Notes: generated from the sequence alone by a model not told the origin. A stretch of DNA of 64,000 nt from Streptomyces sp. HD (GCF_028369295.1 NZ_JAQMYP010000009.1:1-64000), one strand, 5' to 3'; counted from the first letter of the stretch, positions 36,082 through 45,709 are shown. Numbers and translations are program-made.

Positions 36082-36673
36082 CTAGGAGTCGTCTCCCCTC
36101 GAAGGCGCGGCCGAGGGTGACCTCGTCCGCGTATTCCAGGTCGCCACCCACCGGGAGGCCGCTGGCCAGGCGGGTGACCTTCAGGCCCATGGGCTTGATC
36201 ATGCGCGCAAGGTACGTGGCCGTGGCCTCGCCCTCAAGATTCGGATCGGTGGCCAGGATCAGCTCCGTGACCGTCCCGTCGGCCAACCTCGCGAGAAGTT
36301 CTCGTATACGCAGGTCGTCCGGTCCGACCCCCTCGATGGGGCTGATCGCGCCGCCGAGGACGTGGTAACGGCCGCGGAACTCGCGGGTCCGCTCGATCGC
36401 CACGACGTCCTTCGGCTCCTCGACCACGCAGATCACCGCCGGGTCGCGGCGGGCGTCCCGGCAGATGTTGCACAGCTCTTCCTGGGCGACGTTCCCGCAC
36501 GTCGCGCAGAAGCGGACCTTCGCCTTGACCTCCATGAGGGCCTGGGCGAGGCGCCGTACGTCCGTCGGTTCCGCCTGGAGGATGTGGAAGGCGATCCGCT
36601 GCGCGCTCTTGGGACCGACGCCGGGCAGCCGACCCAGCTCGTCGATGAGGTCCTGGACCACGCCTTCGTACAA
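36074..36673 (-). CDS. recR: Recombination protein RecR
   Basis: 199 residues. HhH motif [21 protein letters not shown], the four-Cys zinc finger [16 protein letters not shown], and the Toprim domain ([33 protein letters not shown]) are all complete. RecR with RecO loads RecA on gapped DNA. It lies between ybaB and the DUF5063 gene. Confidence 0.97.
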   Translation of the reverse strand: MYEGVVQDLIDELGRLPGVGPKSAQRIAFHILQAEPTDVRRLAQALMEVKAKVRFCATCGNVAQEELCNICRDARRDPAVICVVEEPKDVVAIERTREFRGRYHVLGGAISPIEGVGPDDLRIRELLARLADGTVTELILATDPNLEGEATATYLARMIKPMGLKVTRLASGLPVGGDLEYADEVTLGRAFEGRRLLDV

Positions 36674-36764
36674 CGGACTGCCGTCCTTCCTGGGGTTCCT
36701 TACGGTACGTACGGTAGTTGGCGGTGGCCCCTCTTAGAAAGACAAGTGGGGAACGCCCGGAACG

Positions 36765-37109
36765 TCAGAACGGCAGGCCGGGGATGCCGCTGCCGCCGCC
36801 CAGGCCCTGGGCCAGCGGTCCCAGCTTCTGCTGCTGGAGGTTCTGCGCGTTCTCGTTGGCCGCCTGTACGGCCGCGATGACCAGGTCGGCGAGGGTCTCG
36901 GTGTCCTCCGGGTCCACCGCCTTCGGGTCGATCTTCAGCGCCCTGAGTTCACCGGAGCCCGTCACGGTGGCCTTCACCAGACCGCCGCCCGCCTGGCCCT
37001 CGACCTCCGTCTGAGCCAGCTCCTCCTGCGCCCTCGCCAGGTCCTGCTGCATCTTCTGGGCCTGCTGGAGCAGCTGCTGCATGTTCGGCTGGCCACCACC
37101 GGGGATCAC
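36765..37109 (-). CDS. YbaB/EbfC nucleoid-associated protein
   Basis: 114 residues from GTG 37109 with AAGGAG five to seven bases before. Long N-terminal helix ([23 protein letters not shown]), the core strand pair [18 protein letters not shown], then [18 protein letters not shown] and a Gly-rich tail. The protein dimerises into a tweezer that binds DNA and helps shape the nucleoid. It is first in a likely ybaB-recR-DUF5063 operon. Confidence 0.93.
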   Translation of the reverse strand: MIPGGGQPNMQQLLQQAQKMQQDLARAQEELAQTEVEGQAGGGLVKATVTGSGELRALKIDPKAVDPEDTETLADLVIAAVQAANENAQNLQQQKLGPLAQGLGGGSGIPGLPF

Positions 37110-37354
37110 GATCAGCTCCTTGCGTGTCTACGGCTTTCCCGTTCAGCACGAGCCTACGTGGTCTGCGCAGCCGTCGCCCCGGCACTCTTTCGAGTGAGAG
37201 GAACGGGAGTCCTATACCTGATCAAGGCCCCCTTCCGGGCGGAAAAGAGGCGAAAGGCATCTCTTCGCCACCCATTGGGCGCTAGGAAGGATTCCGGCGC
37301 GTCAGCCTCAGGTGTCGCGTGACGTTCCGTGCGCTGCGGGGGGTCGTACCCGGT

Positions 37355-37388
37355 ACGTACGTCGTACGTGATGTCACGCACCGTGACA
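37355..37388. promoter_or_regulatory. Two palindromes, one BldD-like, before the SLATT gene
   Basis: ACGTACG-T-CGTACGT (37355-37369) and TGTCACG-CAC-CGTGACA (37372-37388) are both perfect inverted repeats. The second contains TCAC-N5-GTGA, which fits the BldD consensus TNAC-N5-GTNA. It ends two bases before the AGGGAG ribosome binding site. The rest of the 293-base gap to ybaB (37110-37354) shows nothing assignable. Confidence 0.4.
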
Positions 37389-37402
37389 GTAGGGAGTGGC
37401 GG

Positions 37403-38155
37403 GTGGGTCAGCCGGAGATGCAGCCCGACAGGTCGCCGAAGGACGGGCGGGGCGGCGAAGGGGTGGCCGGACTTCGGCCGGGTGATCTGAGGGGGCGGGC
37501 GTTTCCGCACGGGGACTGGGGGGAGCCGGCGGTGAGACTGGACGAGCTGTACCGGTGGGTGGAGCGGGGGGCGCTGAACACGGCCGCGTGGTATCTGGCC
37601 GACCGGGTGTGGAAGCGGCGGGGGGCTCGGGCGCTGCGGGGCGGGGCGGCGGCGGGGGCGGTCGTCGGGGCCGCGCTGCCGCTCCTCGACCTGACGGGGA
37701 TGGCGAGCGGGGTGGCCCCCTGGGGGTATCTCGCGTTGCTGCTGGCCGTGGCCTGTGTGGCGGTGGACCGGTTCTTCGGGGTGACGTCCGGGTGGATAAG
37801 GGACGTCGCCACGGCTCAGGCGGTGCAGCGGCGGCTGCAGGTGCTGCAGTTCGACTGGGCGACGGAGAACGTGAGGGAGATCCTGGGGCCGGCCGAGGGC
37901 ACGGCCGGTGAGGCGGCGGAGCGGTGCCTCGGGGTGCTGCGGCGGTTCTCGGAGGACGTGACCGAGCTGGTGCGCGCCGAGACGGCGGACTGGATGGTGG
38001 AGTTCCGGACCGGGTCCGCGCCGATGGGCATCCAGTCGGCGGTGGCCGGAGGCACGCGCCATGACGCGGGGTCCGGGCCGGGCCGGCTCGCGGTACCACC
38101 ACCCAACGGTGCCCGCCCGAACATGCCACGCCAGCGACCGCCCGAGCCTCGATAG
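37403..38155 (+). CDS. SLATT-domain two-TM protein
   Basis: 250 residues from GTG 37403, six bases after AGGGAG. The SLATT fold is seen as LDELYRWVERGALNTAAWYLADRVWKRR, two membrane helices (about 90-135, with VVGAALPLLDLT and YLALLLAVACVAVDRFFG) and a C-terminal helix AVQRRLQVLQFDWATEN. SLATT proteins are predicted pore-forming effectors in nucleotide-signalling defence, but this form is also conserved in Streptomyces without partner genes. The last 45 residues are disordered. Confidence 0.7.
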   Translation: MGQPEMQPDRSPKDGRGGEGVAGLRPGDLRGRAFPHGDWGEPAVRLDELYRWVERGALNTAAWYLADRVWKRRGARALRGGAAAGAVVGAALPLLDLTGMASGVAPWGYLALLLAVACVAVDRFFGVTSGWIRDVATAQAVQRRLQVLQFDWATENVREILGPAEGTAGEAAERCLGVLRRFSEDVTELVRAETADWMVEFRTGSAPMGIQSAVAGGTRHDAGSGPGRLAVPPPNGARPNMPRQRPPEPR

Positions 38156-38187
38156 GGCCTGGGGAGCCTACGGAGCGCCTCCGGTGA

Positions 38188-38214
38188 ACGCCCCGCGCGG
38201 GCCGCGCGGGGCGT
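38188..38214. terminator. Bidirectional terminator hairpin
   Basis: ACGCCCCGCGCG (38188-38199) pairs perfectly with 38203-38214 around a three-base loop, between the convergent SLATT and hydrolase genes. Confidence 0.75.
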
Positions 38215-38249
38215 CGTCATGTTCCGGGCGGGCGGTCCCGGTCCCGGTT

Positions 38250-39149
38250 TCAGTCGGGGCAGCCCTCGTTCCAGGCGGGCAGGCCCCGTACGAACTCGGT
38301 GACCAGGGTCGCCACCGCCTCCGGGGCCTCCATGTTCATGATGTGGGTGGCGTCGATCCGGCTGACGCCGATGGTCGGCCGGGTGCGGGAGAGCTCGGCC
38401 AGTTCGTCGGAGACCCCTTGTGCGAACCGGGCGCTGAACTCGTCGAACCACTCCATGCCGGGCGCGGTCGGCAGCCGTCGGCCGGCCTGCACCAGCAGCA
38501 GCGGGACGTCGACCCCGTCCAGCCACTTGGTGACACCGAGCGCGCCGATGCCGTGGAGTTCGTCGAGGACCCCCTGTGCCTCGGCCCGGCTCGGCAGCGT
38601 CTGCCATCTGCCGTCGGGCAACGGGCGGGCGGCCGCGCGGGCGGCGGTCTCCGCCCGGTCGGCCGGAATCCCGAACGGGGCGACTTTGGCGACCTGCTCC
38701 TCGATGTACTCGGGTGACGCGACGGCCCCCGCCGACGCCAGCAGCCCCGCGGCCACCTGCTCGGCGCCGGGGAACTCACGTGCCCACCAAAAGCCGTCGA
38801 GATTCACGGCGGCACGGGCACGGGCCCGGGAACGGGCACGGGCACGGTCCGAGCTCGCCCGCGCGTACTCGACCGCCACCAGGCCGCCGAGGGAGTGGCC
38901 CACCACGACGGCCTCCGGCACGCCGTGTGCGTCGAGCGTGTCCGCGATGTCCCGGACCACGGTGGGGATGGTCCAGGAGGAGGTGCCGGGCGAGCGGCCA
39001 TGCCCGGGAAGGTCCACGGCGAGGACACGGTGCCCGGCGGTGAGGTGGGCGGCCGAGGCGTCCCAGTCGGTGAACGACCGTCCGTAGCCGTGCAGAAGAA
39101 CCAGTTGCGGGCCATCGCCCCCGTAGTCATGAGCATGTAGGAGAGTCAT
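38250..39149 (-). CDS. Alpha/beta hydrolase
   Basis: 299 residues from ATG 39149 (an in-frame ATG at 39188 is less likely). The fold opens with LVLLHGYGRSFTDWD; the nucleophile elbow is VVGHSLGG, and the His is in DATHIMNMEAP. A (R/A)-repeat SSDRARARSRARARAA after the nucleophile helix arises from a short CGGGCA-type DNA repeat and is probably a surface loop. Substrate unknown. Confidence 0.82.
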   Translation of the reverse strand: MTLLHAHDYGGDGPQLVLLHGYGRSFTDWDASAAHLTAGHRVLAVDLPGHGRSPGTSSWTIPTVVRDIADTLDAHGVPEAVVVGHSLGGLVAVEYARASSDRARARSRARARAAVNLDGFWWAREFPGAEQVAAGLLASAGAVASPEYIEEQVAKVAPFGIPADRAETAARAAARPLPDGRWQTLPSRAEAQGVLDELHGIGALGVTKWLDGVDVPLLLVQAGRRLPTAPGMEWFDEFSARFAQGVSDELAELSRTRPTIGVSRIDATHIMNMEAPEAVATLVTEFVRGLPAWNEGCPD

Positions 39150-39224
39150 ATGGGCTTCACCGTAGGGGGCACCCGGCGCTTCGAGCATCGGATTAAACGC
39201 CCCCGACGACCACGGCCACGACCG

Positions 39225-40667
39225 CTACGCCTGCGGAGCAGGGAACGCCACCGGACTCCGCAGCCCCGACCGATTCACCGCCCTCACCCCGAAGAACACG
39301 TTGTCCTTCGACAGATCCACCTCGTGTGCCGTCACGTCGCCCACCGGCACGACATGCGTCCACTCGGCAGCCGTCGTCTCCCGCCAGACGATCTCGTAGC
39401 CCGCGAGGGCCGCTTCCGTGCCCCGCGTCCACACCAGGCGGGTGGAGTTGGTGAGGTCGGTGGTGATGATCTTGGCGCCGGCCGGGGTGCCCGGCGCCTG
39501 GGCCAGGGTCCACAGCGTGGCCGCGTTCACCCGGGCCACCCTCGCCGTGAAGTCGAAGTCGCAGAACTCCGGCAGATCGCCGTACTGCTTGCCGCTCTCG
39601 TCGACGCGGACGTCCTGGTGCTGGTGGGCGAAGTCCTCGGCGGGTTCGGTGAAGCGGGCGGCCGGGTAGCCGCGTTCGAGGAAGGGGATGTGGTCGCCGC
39701 CCCGCCGGTAGCGGTCCCGGCGGTAGATCACGCGGACGCGCATCCCGGTCGCGTCGTTGTCGGCCACGTCCCGGACGAACCGTGCCAGCTGGCGGGTCGC
39801 CGAGTCGTTCTCGCCGCCCACCGAGCGGCGGACGGCCGCCTGTTCGGGGGTCTCGGACGAGGGGACTCCCTCGGCGAACAGCCGGATCGTGTACGGGTCA
39901 CGGGTGCCGTCGTCCGCCGTCGAGCTGCCGACTATGTCGTTCGTGAACATGCCCTGCACATCCGCGCCCGCCGCCTTCAACTGCTGTGCCAGATACGCCG
40001 ATCCGTACAGCCCCTGCTCCTCCCCGGCCACCGCCGCGAACACGATCGTCGACGCCGGACGGCGTTTCGCCAGCACCCGCGCGAGTTCCAGTACGACGGC
40101 CACGCCCGACGCGTCGTCGTCCGCGCCCGGCGCGTCGGAGGTGGCGTCCATGACGTCGGTGACACGGGAGTCGTAGTGACCGGAGACGACATGGATTCGC
40201 TCCGGTGTCACGGAGCCGCGCAGGGTCGCGATCACGTTCGTGATGCGGGTCGCGGTGGGGATGCGCGGGGCCGGTTCCTGGACGTACGACTGGAGCTCGA
40301 CCGTCATCCGGCCGCCGGAGTCCGCCGCGTACGACCTCAGCTCCGCCGCCAGCCAGTCGCGGGCCGCGCCGATGCCGCGCGCCGGGTCGTCCTGGACGGA
40401 GAGGGTGTGGCGGGTGCCGAAGGAGACCAGTTTGCGAGTCGTCGCCTCGATGCGGTCCGGGTCGATCTCGCGGAGGAGGGCGCGCAGTTCGCGGGTGGGG
40501 CGCTGGGCGGTCGCCGGAGGCCGGCTCGCAGGGGCGCCGGCCCGCGCGTCGGCCGAGGCCGGGGCCGCCTCGGCCGTGCCGCTCGCACCGGTCGTCGCCG
40601 TGGTCACCGCCGCCGCGGTCGCCGCCGTGGTCGTCAGGACCGTTCTTCTCGTGGGGCTGCGACGCAT
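39225..40667 (-). CDS. Secreted M28-family zinc aminopeptidase
   Basis: 480 residues from ATG 40667 behind GGGAGGACAC. A Tat-type signal (MRRSPTRRTVLTTTAATAAA) precedes the peptidase. Di-zinc ligands and catalytic residues: GHYDS, GADDDASG, GEEQGLYGS, TNDIVG and EDFAHQHQD. The last 85 residues resemble a fibronectin III module (TTDLTNSTRLVWTRGTEAALAGYEIVWRET). It should release N-terminal residues from peptides outside the cell. Confidence 0.88.
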   Translation of the reverse strand: MRRSPTRRTVLTTTAATAAAVTTATTGASGTAEAAPASADARAGAPASRPPATAQRPTRELRALLREIDPDRIEATTRKLVSFGTRHTLSVQDDPARGIGAARDWLAAELRSYAADSGGRMTVELQSYVQEPAPRIPTATRITNVIATLRGSVTPERIHVVSGHYDSRVTDVMDATSDAPGADDDASGVAVVLELARVLAKRRPASTIVFAAVAGEEQGLYGSAYLAQQLKAAGADVQGMFTNDIVGSSTADDGTRDPYTIRLFAEGVPSSETPEQAAVRRSVGGENDSATRQLARFVRDVADNDATGMRVRVIYRRDRYRRGGDHIPFLERGYPAARFTEPAEDFAHQHQDVRVDESGKQYGDLPEFCDFDFTARVARVNAATLWTLAQAPGTPAGAKIITTDLTNSTRLVWTRGTEAALAGYEIVWRETTAAEWTHVVPVGDVTAHEVDLSKDNVFFGVRAVNRSGLRSPVAFPAPQA

Positions 40668-40760
40668 GTGTCCTCCCGGGGCTGCTGATGCCGACCGACC
40701 CCCGCAATGGTTGTGGACACGGCAACCAACGGCAAGGGCACGTCGACCGCGTGCGTCACC

Positions 40761-42352
40761 TCAACTCCGGGCGCCCGCACACAACTTGAGCCCCACCGGC
40801 GTCCCGCACGGCAGATGCCCCTGCGTGCGGATCACCTGCCGGCTGCTCTCCTCGTCCAGGTACGCGAGGAACCCGGAGGTGAGGGTGTCGTCGGCGGCGG
40901 TGCCGTAGGTGTAGGCGTACTCGATGTCGCGGTACGGGTAGGCGCTGTCGCCGCGCTCGATCTCGTCCACGTCGGCGCGGTCGCCGTCGAGCGGCACGGT
41001 GCGCACCCCTTCGTGCCTGGCGGCGACGCTCAGTTCGCTGTAGCCGAGGGCGCCGGGCTGCCCGGCCACCTTGTCCAGGACGTCACTGGTGCCGGCGAGT
41101 TCGCAGCGCGTGACGGCGGTGACCGTGCCCTTGGGCGGCCGGCAGTCCAGTGAGGTGCTCTGCGCCTGCTCCCACTGCCCCAGCACCCGGTCCTGGAAGG
41201 CCTGCCGTGTCCCGGAGCTGTCGCTGCGGCTGACGAGGACGACGGGCAGGTCGGCGGTCGCCTTGTCGGCCCCGCGGAGCACCTCGCCCCACCGCTTGTA
41301 CCGGCCCTTGTAGATGTCCCGCACCTGCGTCACGGTCAGGCCGTCCGGCCCGAGATCGAGGCCGTCGTTGACGACGAGCGTGAAGACGGACAGCGCGACC
41401 TTCTTCCCCTTCAGGCCGAGACGGTCGCCCAGCGGGCCGTCGGAGAAGGCGATCACGGACCGCGCCCGCGACTTCGACCGGTCCGCCAGGGCGGCGAGTT
41501 CGGCGACGCCGGCCTCGCTGCCGCGCGTCTCGACGGATATCTCGGCGCCCGCGCACTTGCGCTCGTAGCTCTTCGCCAGTGTCGAGATCACCGGCTCGAA
41601 GGCGGTCGAGCCGATCACCGTCAGCCCGCCCCGCTCGCACTCGATCGGGTTGCCGTCACGGAAGACGACGATGCCCGCGAGCCCCAGCACGGAGAGGGTG
41701 AGCAGTCCGGTGAAGATCCTGGCCGGCAGGGTGAACACCGGCGCCTTGTCGTCCGGCGTGGCACTGCGGTTGGGGTGCACCTCACCGTCCCGGATGCCGC
41801 CGCGCAGCCGGATCTCGGCGCCGACGTCGCCGCCGGAGAGCAGCACCAGCAGCTTGTAGTGGTCGCCGGGGTTGAGCGGGACGCGCGGGATGCGCAGCCG
41901 GTTGCCCTCGTAGCCGAAGCCGCGTTGTGCTGTGAAGTGGTCCATGAGGTGGTCGATGTCGGTCGGCTGGGTGACCGAGACGCCCCGGATGGTGCGGTCG
42001 GTGAACACCGCGGTGAGGCCATGGGGTTCGGGGCCGGTGTAGTCGTCCCGGTCGATGCTCTGCGACCCGTCGTTCTCGACGCGCAGCAGCACGAGGGTCG
42101 CGTCGTCCATGTCCGCGTCGAACAGCCCGAGCCGGACGTTGGCCCGGCCCGACCGCACGTCGTCGCCTATCGGGTTGTCCATCTGGACGCGGTAGCCGAC
42201 CCTCCCCCACTGCCTTAAAGGCGTGGGAGGTGCCCCCACCTGCGCGGCACGCGCCGCTCGTACCAGACCATGACGCCCGACGCGACGACACCGAGCACCG
42301 CCGTCCCGACGGCCACGATGTTCTCTGCGCTCAGCCACTCCACCGGGGTCAC
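40761..42352 (-). pseudogene. PstS-like substrate-binding membrane protein, broken by a palindromic element
   Basis: The GTG at 42352 starts a membrane helix (ENIVAVGTAVLGVVASGVMVWYERRVPRR). A 38-base palindrome (42201-42238) then brings a frame change and TAA. Beyond it the protein resumes as VGYRVQMDNPIGDD. Removing 38 bases gives one 517-residue frame. The rest holds a second membrane helix (RIFTGLLTLSVLGLAGIVVF) and a phosphate-binding-type domain (LTVIGSTAFEPVISTLAKSYE; VVLVSRSDSSGTRQAFQDRV; GALGYSELSV). The intact protein would sit in the membrane beside the kinase encoded 49 bases away. Restart at ATG 42169 (MDNPIGDD) might still give a version without the first helix. Confidence 0.72.
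42201..42238. repeat. 38-bp palindromic mobile-type repeat
   Basis: CCTCCCCCACTGCCTTAAAG and GCGTGGGAGGTGCCCCCA together form an imperfect palindrome. It closely resembles small palindromic elements scattered in Streptomyces genomes, and a shorter relative lies at 14868-14890. It interrupts an otherwise continuous reading frame. Confidence 0.75.
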
Positions 42353-42400
42353 CGTAGGCTCGCCCGACCTCAACGCCCTTACTTGTACGGGTACTTGGGG

Positions 42401-44386
42401 TTACTGCCTGGTGTACGTCAGCTTCTCCCCGCTGCTCGTGGTCACGCGCTGCAACCCGCCGGACGGCAGCAGCGTGATCTCGGTGGCCTCGCCCGGCGAA
42501 CAGGTCGCCGGTTCGCCGGCCGTCACGGTCGACGGGCCGATCCGCAACGGGCCGTCGCCGCCCGGCTCCCCGGTCAGCTCCGCCTCGAACTCGCAGTGAT
42601 ACCTGCCGGTGCCGGAGGGCCCCTCGGCGACGAGGGACAGGACCGTGTCGCCCACCTCGCCCTGCCGGATGGTCAGCCGACGGGTGTTCACACCGGCGCC
42701 GCTGTCGATCGAGGCGCCCCAGGTGCCCAGGTAGGCGGTGGGGATCACGCCGTCCGACGGTGCGGACGGTGCCGACGGGCTCGGGGAGGTGGTGGGGCCC
42801 GAGCCCGTGGGGTCGGTACTGATGGTCGGGGAGGAGGTCGGATCGCCACCGCTCCGCTCGCCGCCACCGCCGTTCATGAGGCCGTACACGGAGCCACCCG
42901 CCGCGAGCGCGACGACCAGCGCGACGAGAACGAGCGCCGCCGTGGAACGACCGCTCCGGCGGGGCCCCTCGGGCGGGGCGGTGGGGAGGTACGGCAGGGG
43001 CGGGTCGTAGGGCGGGGTGGGGCCGTACGACGGAGGCGGGCCGTACGCCGGGTTCTGGTCGTACGCCGGGTTCTGGTCGTACGGCGAGGCCGGGCCGTGA
43101 GGCGAGGTCGGGCCGAACGAGGGACTCGCACCGAACGACGGTCCCGCACCGAACGACGGACTCGCGCCGTACGGCGAGGGCGGGCCGCTCGGCGGTGTCG
43201 AACCCCCGGGCGGGTTCGAGCCCCCCGGCGTGTCCGGACCCCCCGGCGGGTAGCCGTACGCCGGTTGCTGCGGGTGCTGTTGCGGAGCGACCTCGCCGTT
43301 CCGTGTGGCGGCCATGGTGGGGAGCTGGTCCGGGGGCGTCACCCCGGCGGCCGGGGCGTGCTCGGGGGATGCCGCGGGAGTCGGCTCCCCGGAACCTCTC
43401 GCCACCGCCGAGCCCCCCGCCACCGCCGAACGACCCTGCACCGCCGAACGGCCCTCCCCCGGCCCCACCGGATCCTCCGTGTCCAGCAGTCGCACCGCAT
43501 GCCGTCCCAGCTGTGCCACCAGCGCACTCGGCAGCCAGGGGTCCCGGGAGCGCCCGCCGGAGACGGTGTCGTCGGCCCCCGTACGCTCCAGGATCCGGGC
43601 CAGTGTCGGCCGGGTCCCCGGGGCCTTCCGCAGACAGTCGTGGACCAGTTCGGCGATGCCCTCGGGCATTCCCTCCAGGTCGGGTTCCTCCTGGGCGATC
43701 CGGAACATCACGGCGTGCGCGCCGCTGTCGACGGAGCCGAAGGGGAGCCTGCCGGTCGCGGCGTACGCGAGCACCGAGCCCAGGCAGAACACGTCGCAGG
43801 CGGGCGTGATCCGGTCGCCGCGGACCTGCTCGGGCGCCATGAACCCCGGCGATCCGACGAGGGCGCCGGTGCGGGTGAGCCCGCTCTCGTCCACCGTCTC
43901 CAGGGCGCGGGCGATCCCGAAGTCGATGACGCGGGGCCCGTCGATGGTGACGAGGACGTTCGACGGCTTCAGATCCCGGTGCACGATCCCCGCGGCGTGG
44001 ATGTCCTTGAGCGCGTGTGCCAGCCCCGCCGCCAGGATCCGTACCGAACGCTCGGGCAGCGCCCCGTGGTCGTGCCCGACGACCTGCTGGAGGCTGGGCC
44101 CGGCGACATACCCGGTGGCGACCCAGGGCACCTCGGCCTCGGTGTCCGCGTCGAGCACCGGCGCGGTCCAGAACCCGCCGACCTGCCGCGCGGCCTGCAC
44201 CTCCTGCCGGAACCGGGCCCGGAACTCCTCCTGCGCGGCCAGCTCCCGCCGCACGAGCTTGACGGCGACGGTACGGCCGCGGTCGGAGCGGGCGAGATAG
44301 ACGTCCCCCATGCCGCCCGCACCCAGCCGCCCCAGCAGCCGATAAGCCCCGATCCTTTGAGGATCCCCCGCCCCCAGCTTCTCCAT
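42401..44386 (-). CDS. Membrane Ser/Thr protein kinase (PknB-like)
   Basis: 661 residues. The kinase domain has GRLGAGGMGDVYLA, VAVKLV, HRDLKPSNV, DFGIA and GSPGFMAPEQ (residues about 15-275), so it looks active. A long Pro/Tyr/Gly-rich linker (about 330-480, with a duplicated YDQNPA) leads to one membrane helix (TAALVLVALVVALAAGGSVYG) and an outside domain of about 125 residues with two Cys (RYHCEFE, ATCSPGE). No PASTA repeats. It probably senses an extracellular cue and may work with the adjacent binding protein. Confidence 0.9.
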   Translation of the reverse strand: MEKLGAGDPQRIGAYRLLGRLGAGGMGDVYLARSDRGRTVAVKLVRRELAAQEEFRARFRQEVQAARQVGGFWTAPVLDADTEAEVPWVATGYVAGPSLQQVVGHDHGALPERSVRILAAGLAHALKDIHAAGIVHRDLKPSNVLVTIDGPRVIDFGIARALETVDESGLTRTGALVGSPGFMAPEQVRGDRITPACDVFCLGSVLAYAATGRLPFGSVDSGAHAVMFRIAQEEPDLEGMPEGIAELVHDCLRKAPGTRPTLARILERTGADDTVSGGRSRDPWLPSALVAQLGRHAVRLLDTEDPVGPGEGRSAVQGRSAVAGGSAVARGSGEPTPAASPEHAPAAGVTPPDQLPTMAATRNGEVAPQQHPQQPAYGYPPGGPDTPGGSNPPGGSTPPSGPPSPYGASPSFGAGPSFGASPSFGPTSPHGPASPYDQNPAYDQNPAYGPPPSYGPTPPYDPPLPYLPTAPPEGPRRSGRSTAALVLVALVVALAAGGSVYGLMNGGGGERSGGDPTSSPTISTDPTGSGPTTSPSPSAPSAPSDGVIPTAYLGTWGASIDSGAGVNTRRLTIRQGEVGDTVLSLVAEGPSGTGRYHCEFEAELTGEPGGDGPLRIGPSTVTAGEPATCSPGEATEITLLPSGGLQRVTTSSGEKLTYTRQ

Positions 44387-44464
44387 CGCACGCCCCCAAC
44401 CAGCCCCCGCCTACGCGTCGGCCCCACGATAGTGCGGCATATGGGGAGGTGAGCGGGGCCGCCT

Positions 44465-44923
44465 CTACGGTTCCGTAACAGGAACGGCGAGGTCGTCGAG
44501 GACCTTCGACAACCGTTCCAGAACCCGTACGGCCTCGGCGAGTTCCGCCTCCCCGAAGGCCTCCGCCAGCCGGTCCGCGAAGGCGGTGTGACCGGGGTTG
44601 ATACGGGAGACCGCGGCCCGCCCCTCCTCGGTCGGCGCGAGCAGCTTGGCCCGGCGGTGGGCCGGGTTGGGCCGGTACTCGGCGAGGCCCTTCTCGACCA
44701 GCAGGTCGGCGATGCGCTGCACGCTCTGCCGGGTGATGCCCATGGCCCGGGCGATGCCGGAGACGGGTAGGGGATCGCCCAGCACCGCGCCCAGCACCTG
44801 CCACCAGGCCGCCGTCAGCCCGGCCGGCCCGGCCAGTTCCTCGGCGACCGCGAGGAACTGGCCATTGAGACGGAAGACCCCGAGCGCGCTGCGGCTGAGC
44901 AGGTCCTGTCGTTCGCGGCTCAC
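44465..44923 (-). CDS. MarR-family regulator
   Basis: 152 residues from GTG, overlapping the preceding stop by four bases. The winged helix is VSGIARAMGITRQSVQRIADLLVEKGLAEYRPNPAHRRAKL. It is the second gene of a DJ-1/MarR operon and is the likely binder of the 35-bp dyad at 45592-45626. Confidence 0.88.
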   Translation of the reverse strand: MSRERQDLLSRSALGVFRLNGQFLAVAEELAGPAGLTAAWWQVLGAVLGDPLPVSGIARAMGITRQSVQRIADLLVEKGLAEYRPNPAHRRAKLLAPTEEGRAAVSRINPGHTAFADRLAEAFGEAELAEAVRVLERLSKVLDDLAVPVTEP

Positions 44924-45567
44924 AGGACCCCGGCCTTTTCGAGGACGGCGTACGCCTCGGCGTCGGAGTCGTGGAACAGGCGGTACCAGGCGTCGACGAC
45001 CTCGTCGTCGTACACCTTCAGCAGCCGCAGGATCTCCCGGGCGAAGGCGACGGGTTCGGTGGGGCCGGCCGTGACGAGCCCTCCGTCGGTGACGGCGTCG
45101 GCCTCGACGTACCGTTCGCCGCCGCCGTACCCCGTCGCGGCCAGATAGAAGGAGACCGCGCTCGTGTGGTCCCGGTCGTCGAGCAGCCCCTCGCGCGCCA
45201 CCCCGGCCGTCGCCCCGCAGATCGCGGCCACCGGCACTCCGGCGTCCAGGAAGGCGCGGGCGGTGCGGGCGAAGGGGGCGAGGTCGTCGCCACCCGCCGC
45301 GGCAGCGGCTGATGTCTCGGTCCAGAGGTCGGCGCCCGGGAGGATCAGCAGGGCCGCGTCGGACGGCCGTACGTCGGCCAGGGCCAGGTCGGGCTGGATG
45401 CGCAGGCCGCCGACGGTGGTGACGGGTTCGCGGGTCGGGCCGACGGTGCGGATCCGGTACCCGGCGCGGGCCAGCTGTGCGGTGGCGTGGCCCGGCTCCC
45501 AGTCGGCGAGGGTGTCGTAGACGGCGAGATACACGGGCTTGCGGGTGGTGCCGGTGCTGTCGCTCAT
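44920..45567 (-). CDS. DJ-1/PfpI-family protein
   Basis: 215 residues from ATG 45567 behind AGGAGG. The class I amidotransferase-like fold has the nucleophile Cys in VAAICGATAGVA and LLILPGADLW before it. Members include glyoxalases, chaperones and stress proteins; the reaction here is open. Coupled to the MarR gene, it is probably induced by whatever releases that repressor. Confidence 0.83.
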   Translation of the reverse strand: MSDSTGTTRKPVYLAVYDTLADWEPGHATAQLARAGYRIRTVGPTREPVTTVGGLRIQPDLALADVRPSDAALLILPGADLWTETSAAAAAGGDDLAPFARTARAFLDAGVPVAAICGATAGVAREGLLDDRDHTSAVSFYLAATGYGGGERYVEADAVTDGGLVTAGPTEPVAFAREILRLLKVYDDEVVDAWYRLFHDSDAEAYAVLEKAGVL

Positions 45568-45591
45568 GGCTCCTCCTGGAGATCCCGAAGA

Positions 45592-45626
45592 TGACAACAT
45601 GCTGTCACTTCGACAGCTTACTGTCA
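45592..45626. promoter_or_regulatory. 35-bp dyad operator for the MarR regulator
   Basis: TGACA-acat-GCTGTC-acttc-GACAGC-ttac-TGTCA: two nested inverted repeats share one centre, 25 bases upstream of the DJ-1 start. It can also affect the divergent small gene at 45710. Confidence 0.65.
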
Positions 45627-45709
45627 ATCATTGGGCCGTCCGCCTTGCCACACGCCCCCAAAAGCGCATATCAGGGCATCCTGGCGTCGGCGTCGTGTTT
45701 CATCCGAGT

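Noticed and set aside
43030-43100. 21-bp tandem duplication
   Set aside because: Explained by the duplicated YDQNPA in the kinase linker.
42360-44804. Upstream part of a very long minus-strand frame running through the kinase region
   Set aside because: Here it is out of phase with the kinase, which has all catalytic motifs in its own frame; only the part below 42200 is coding.
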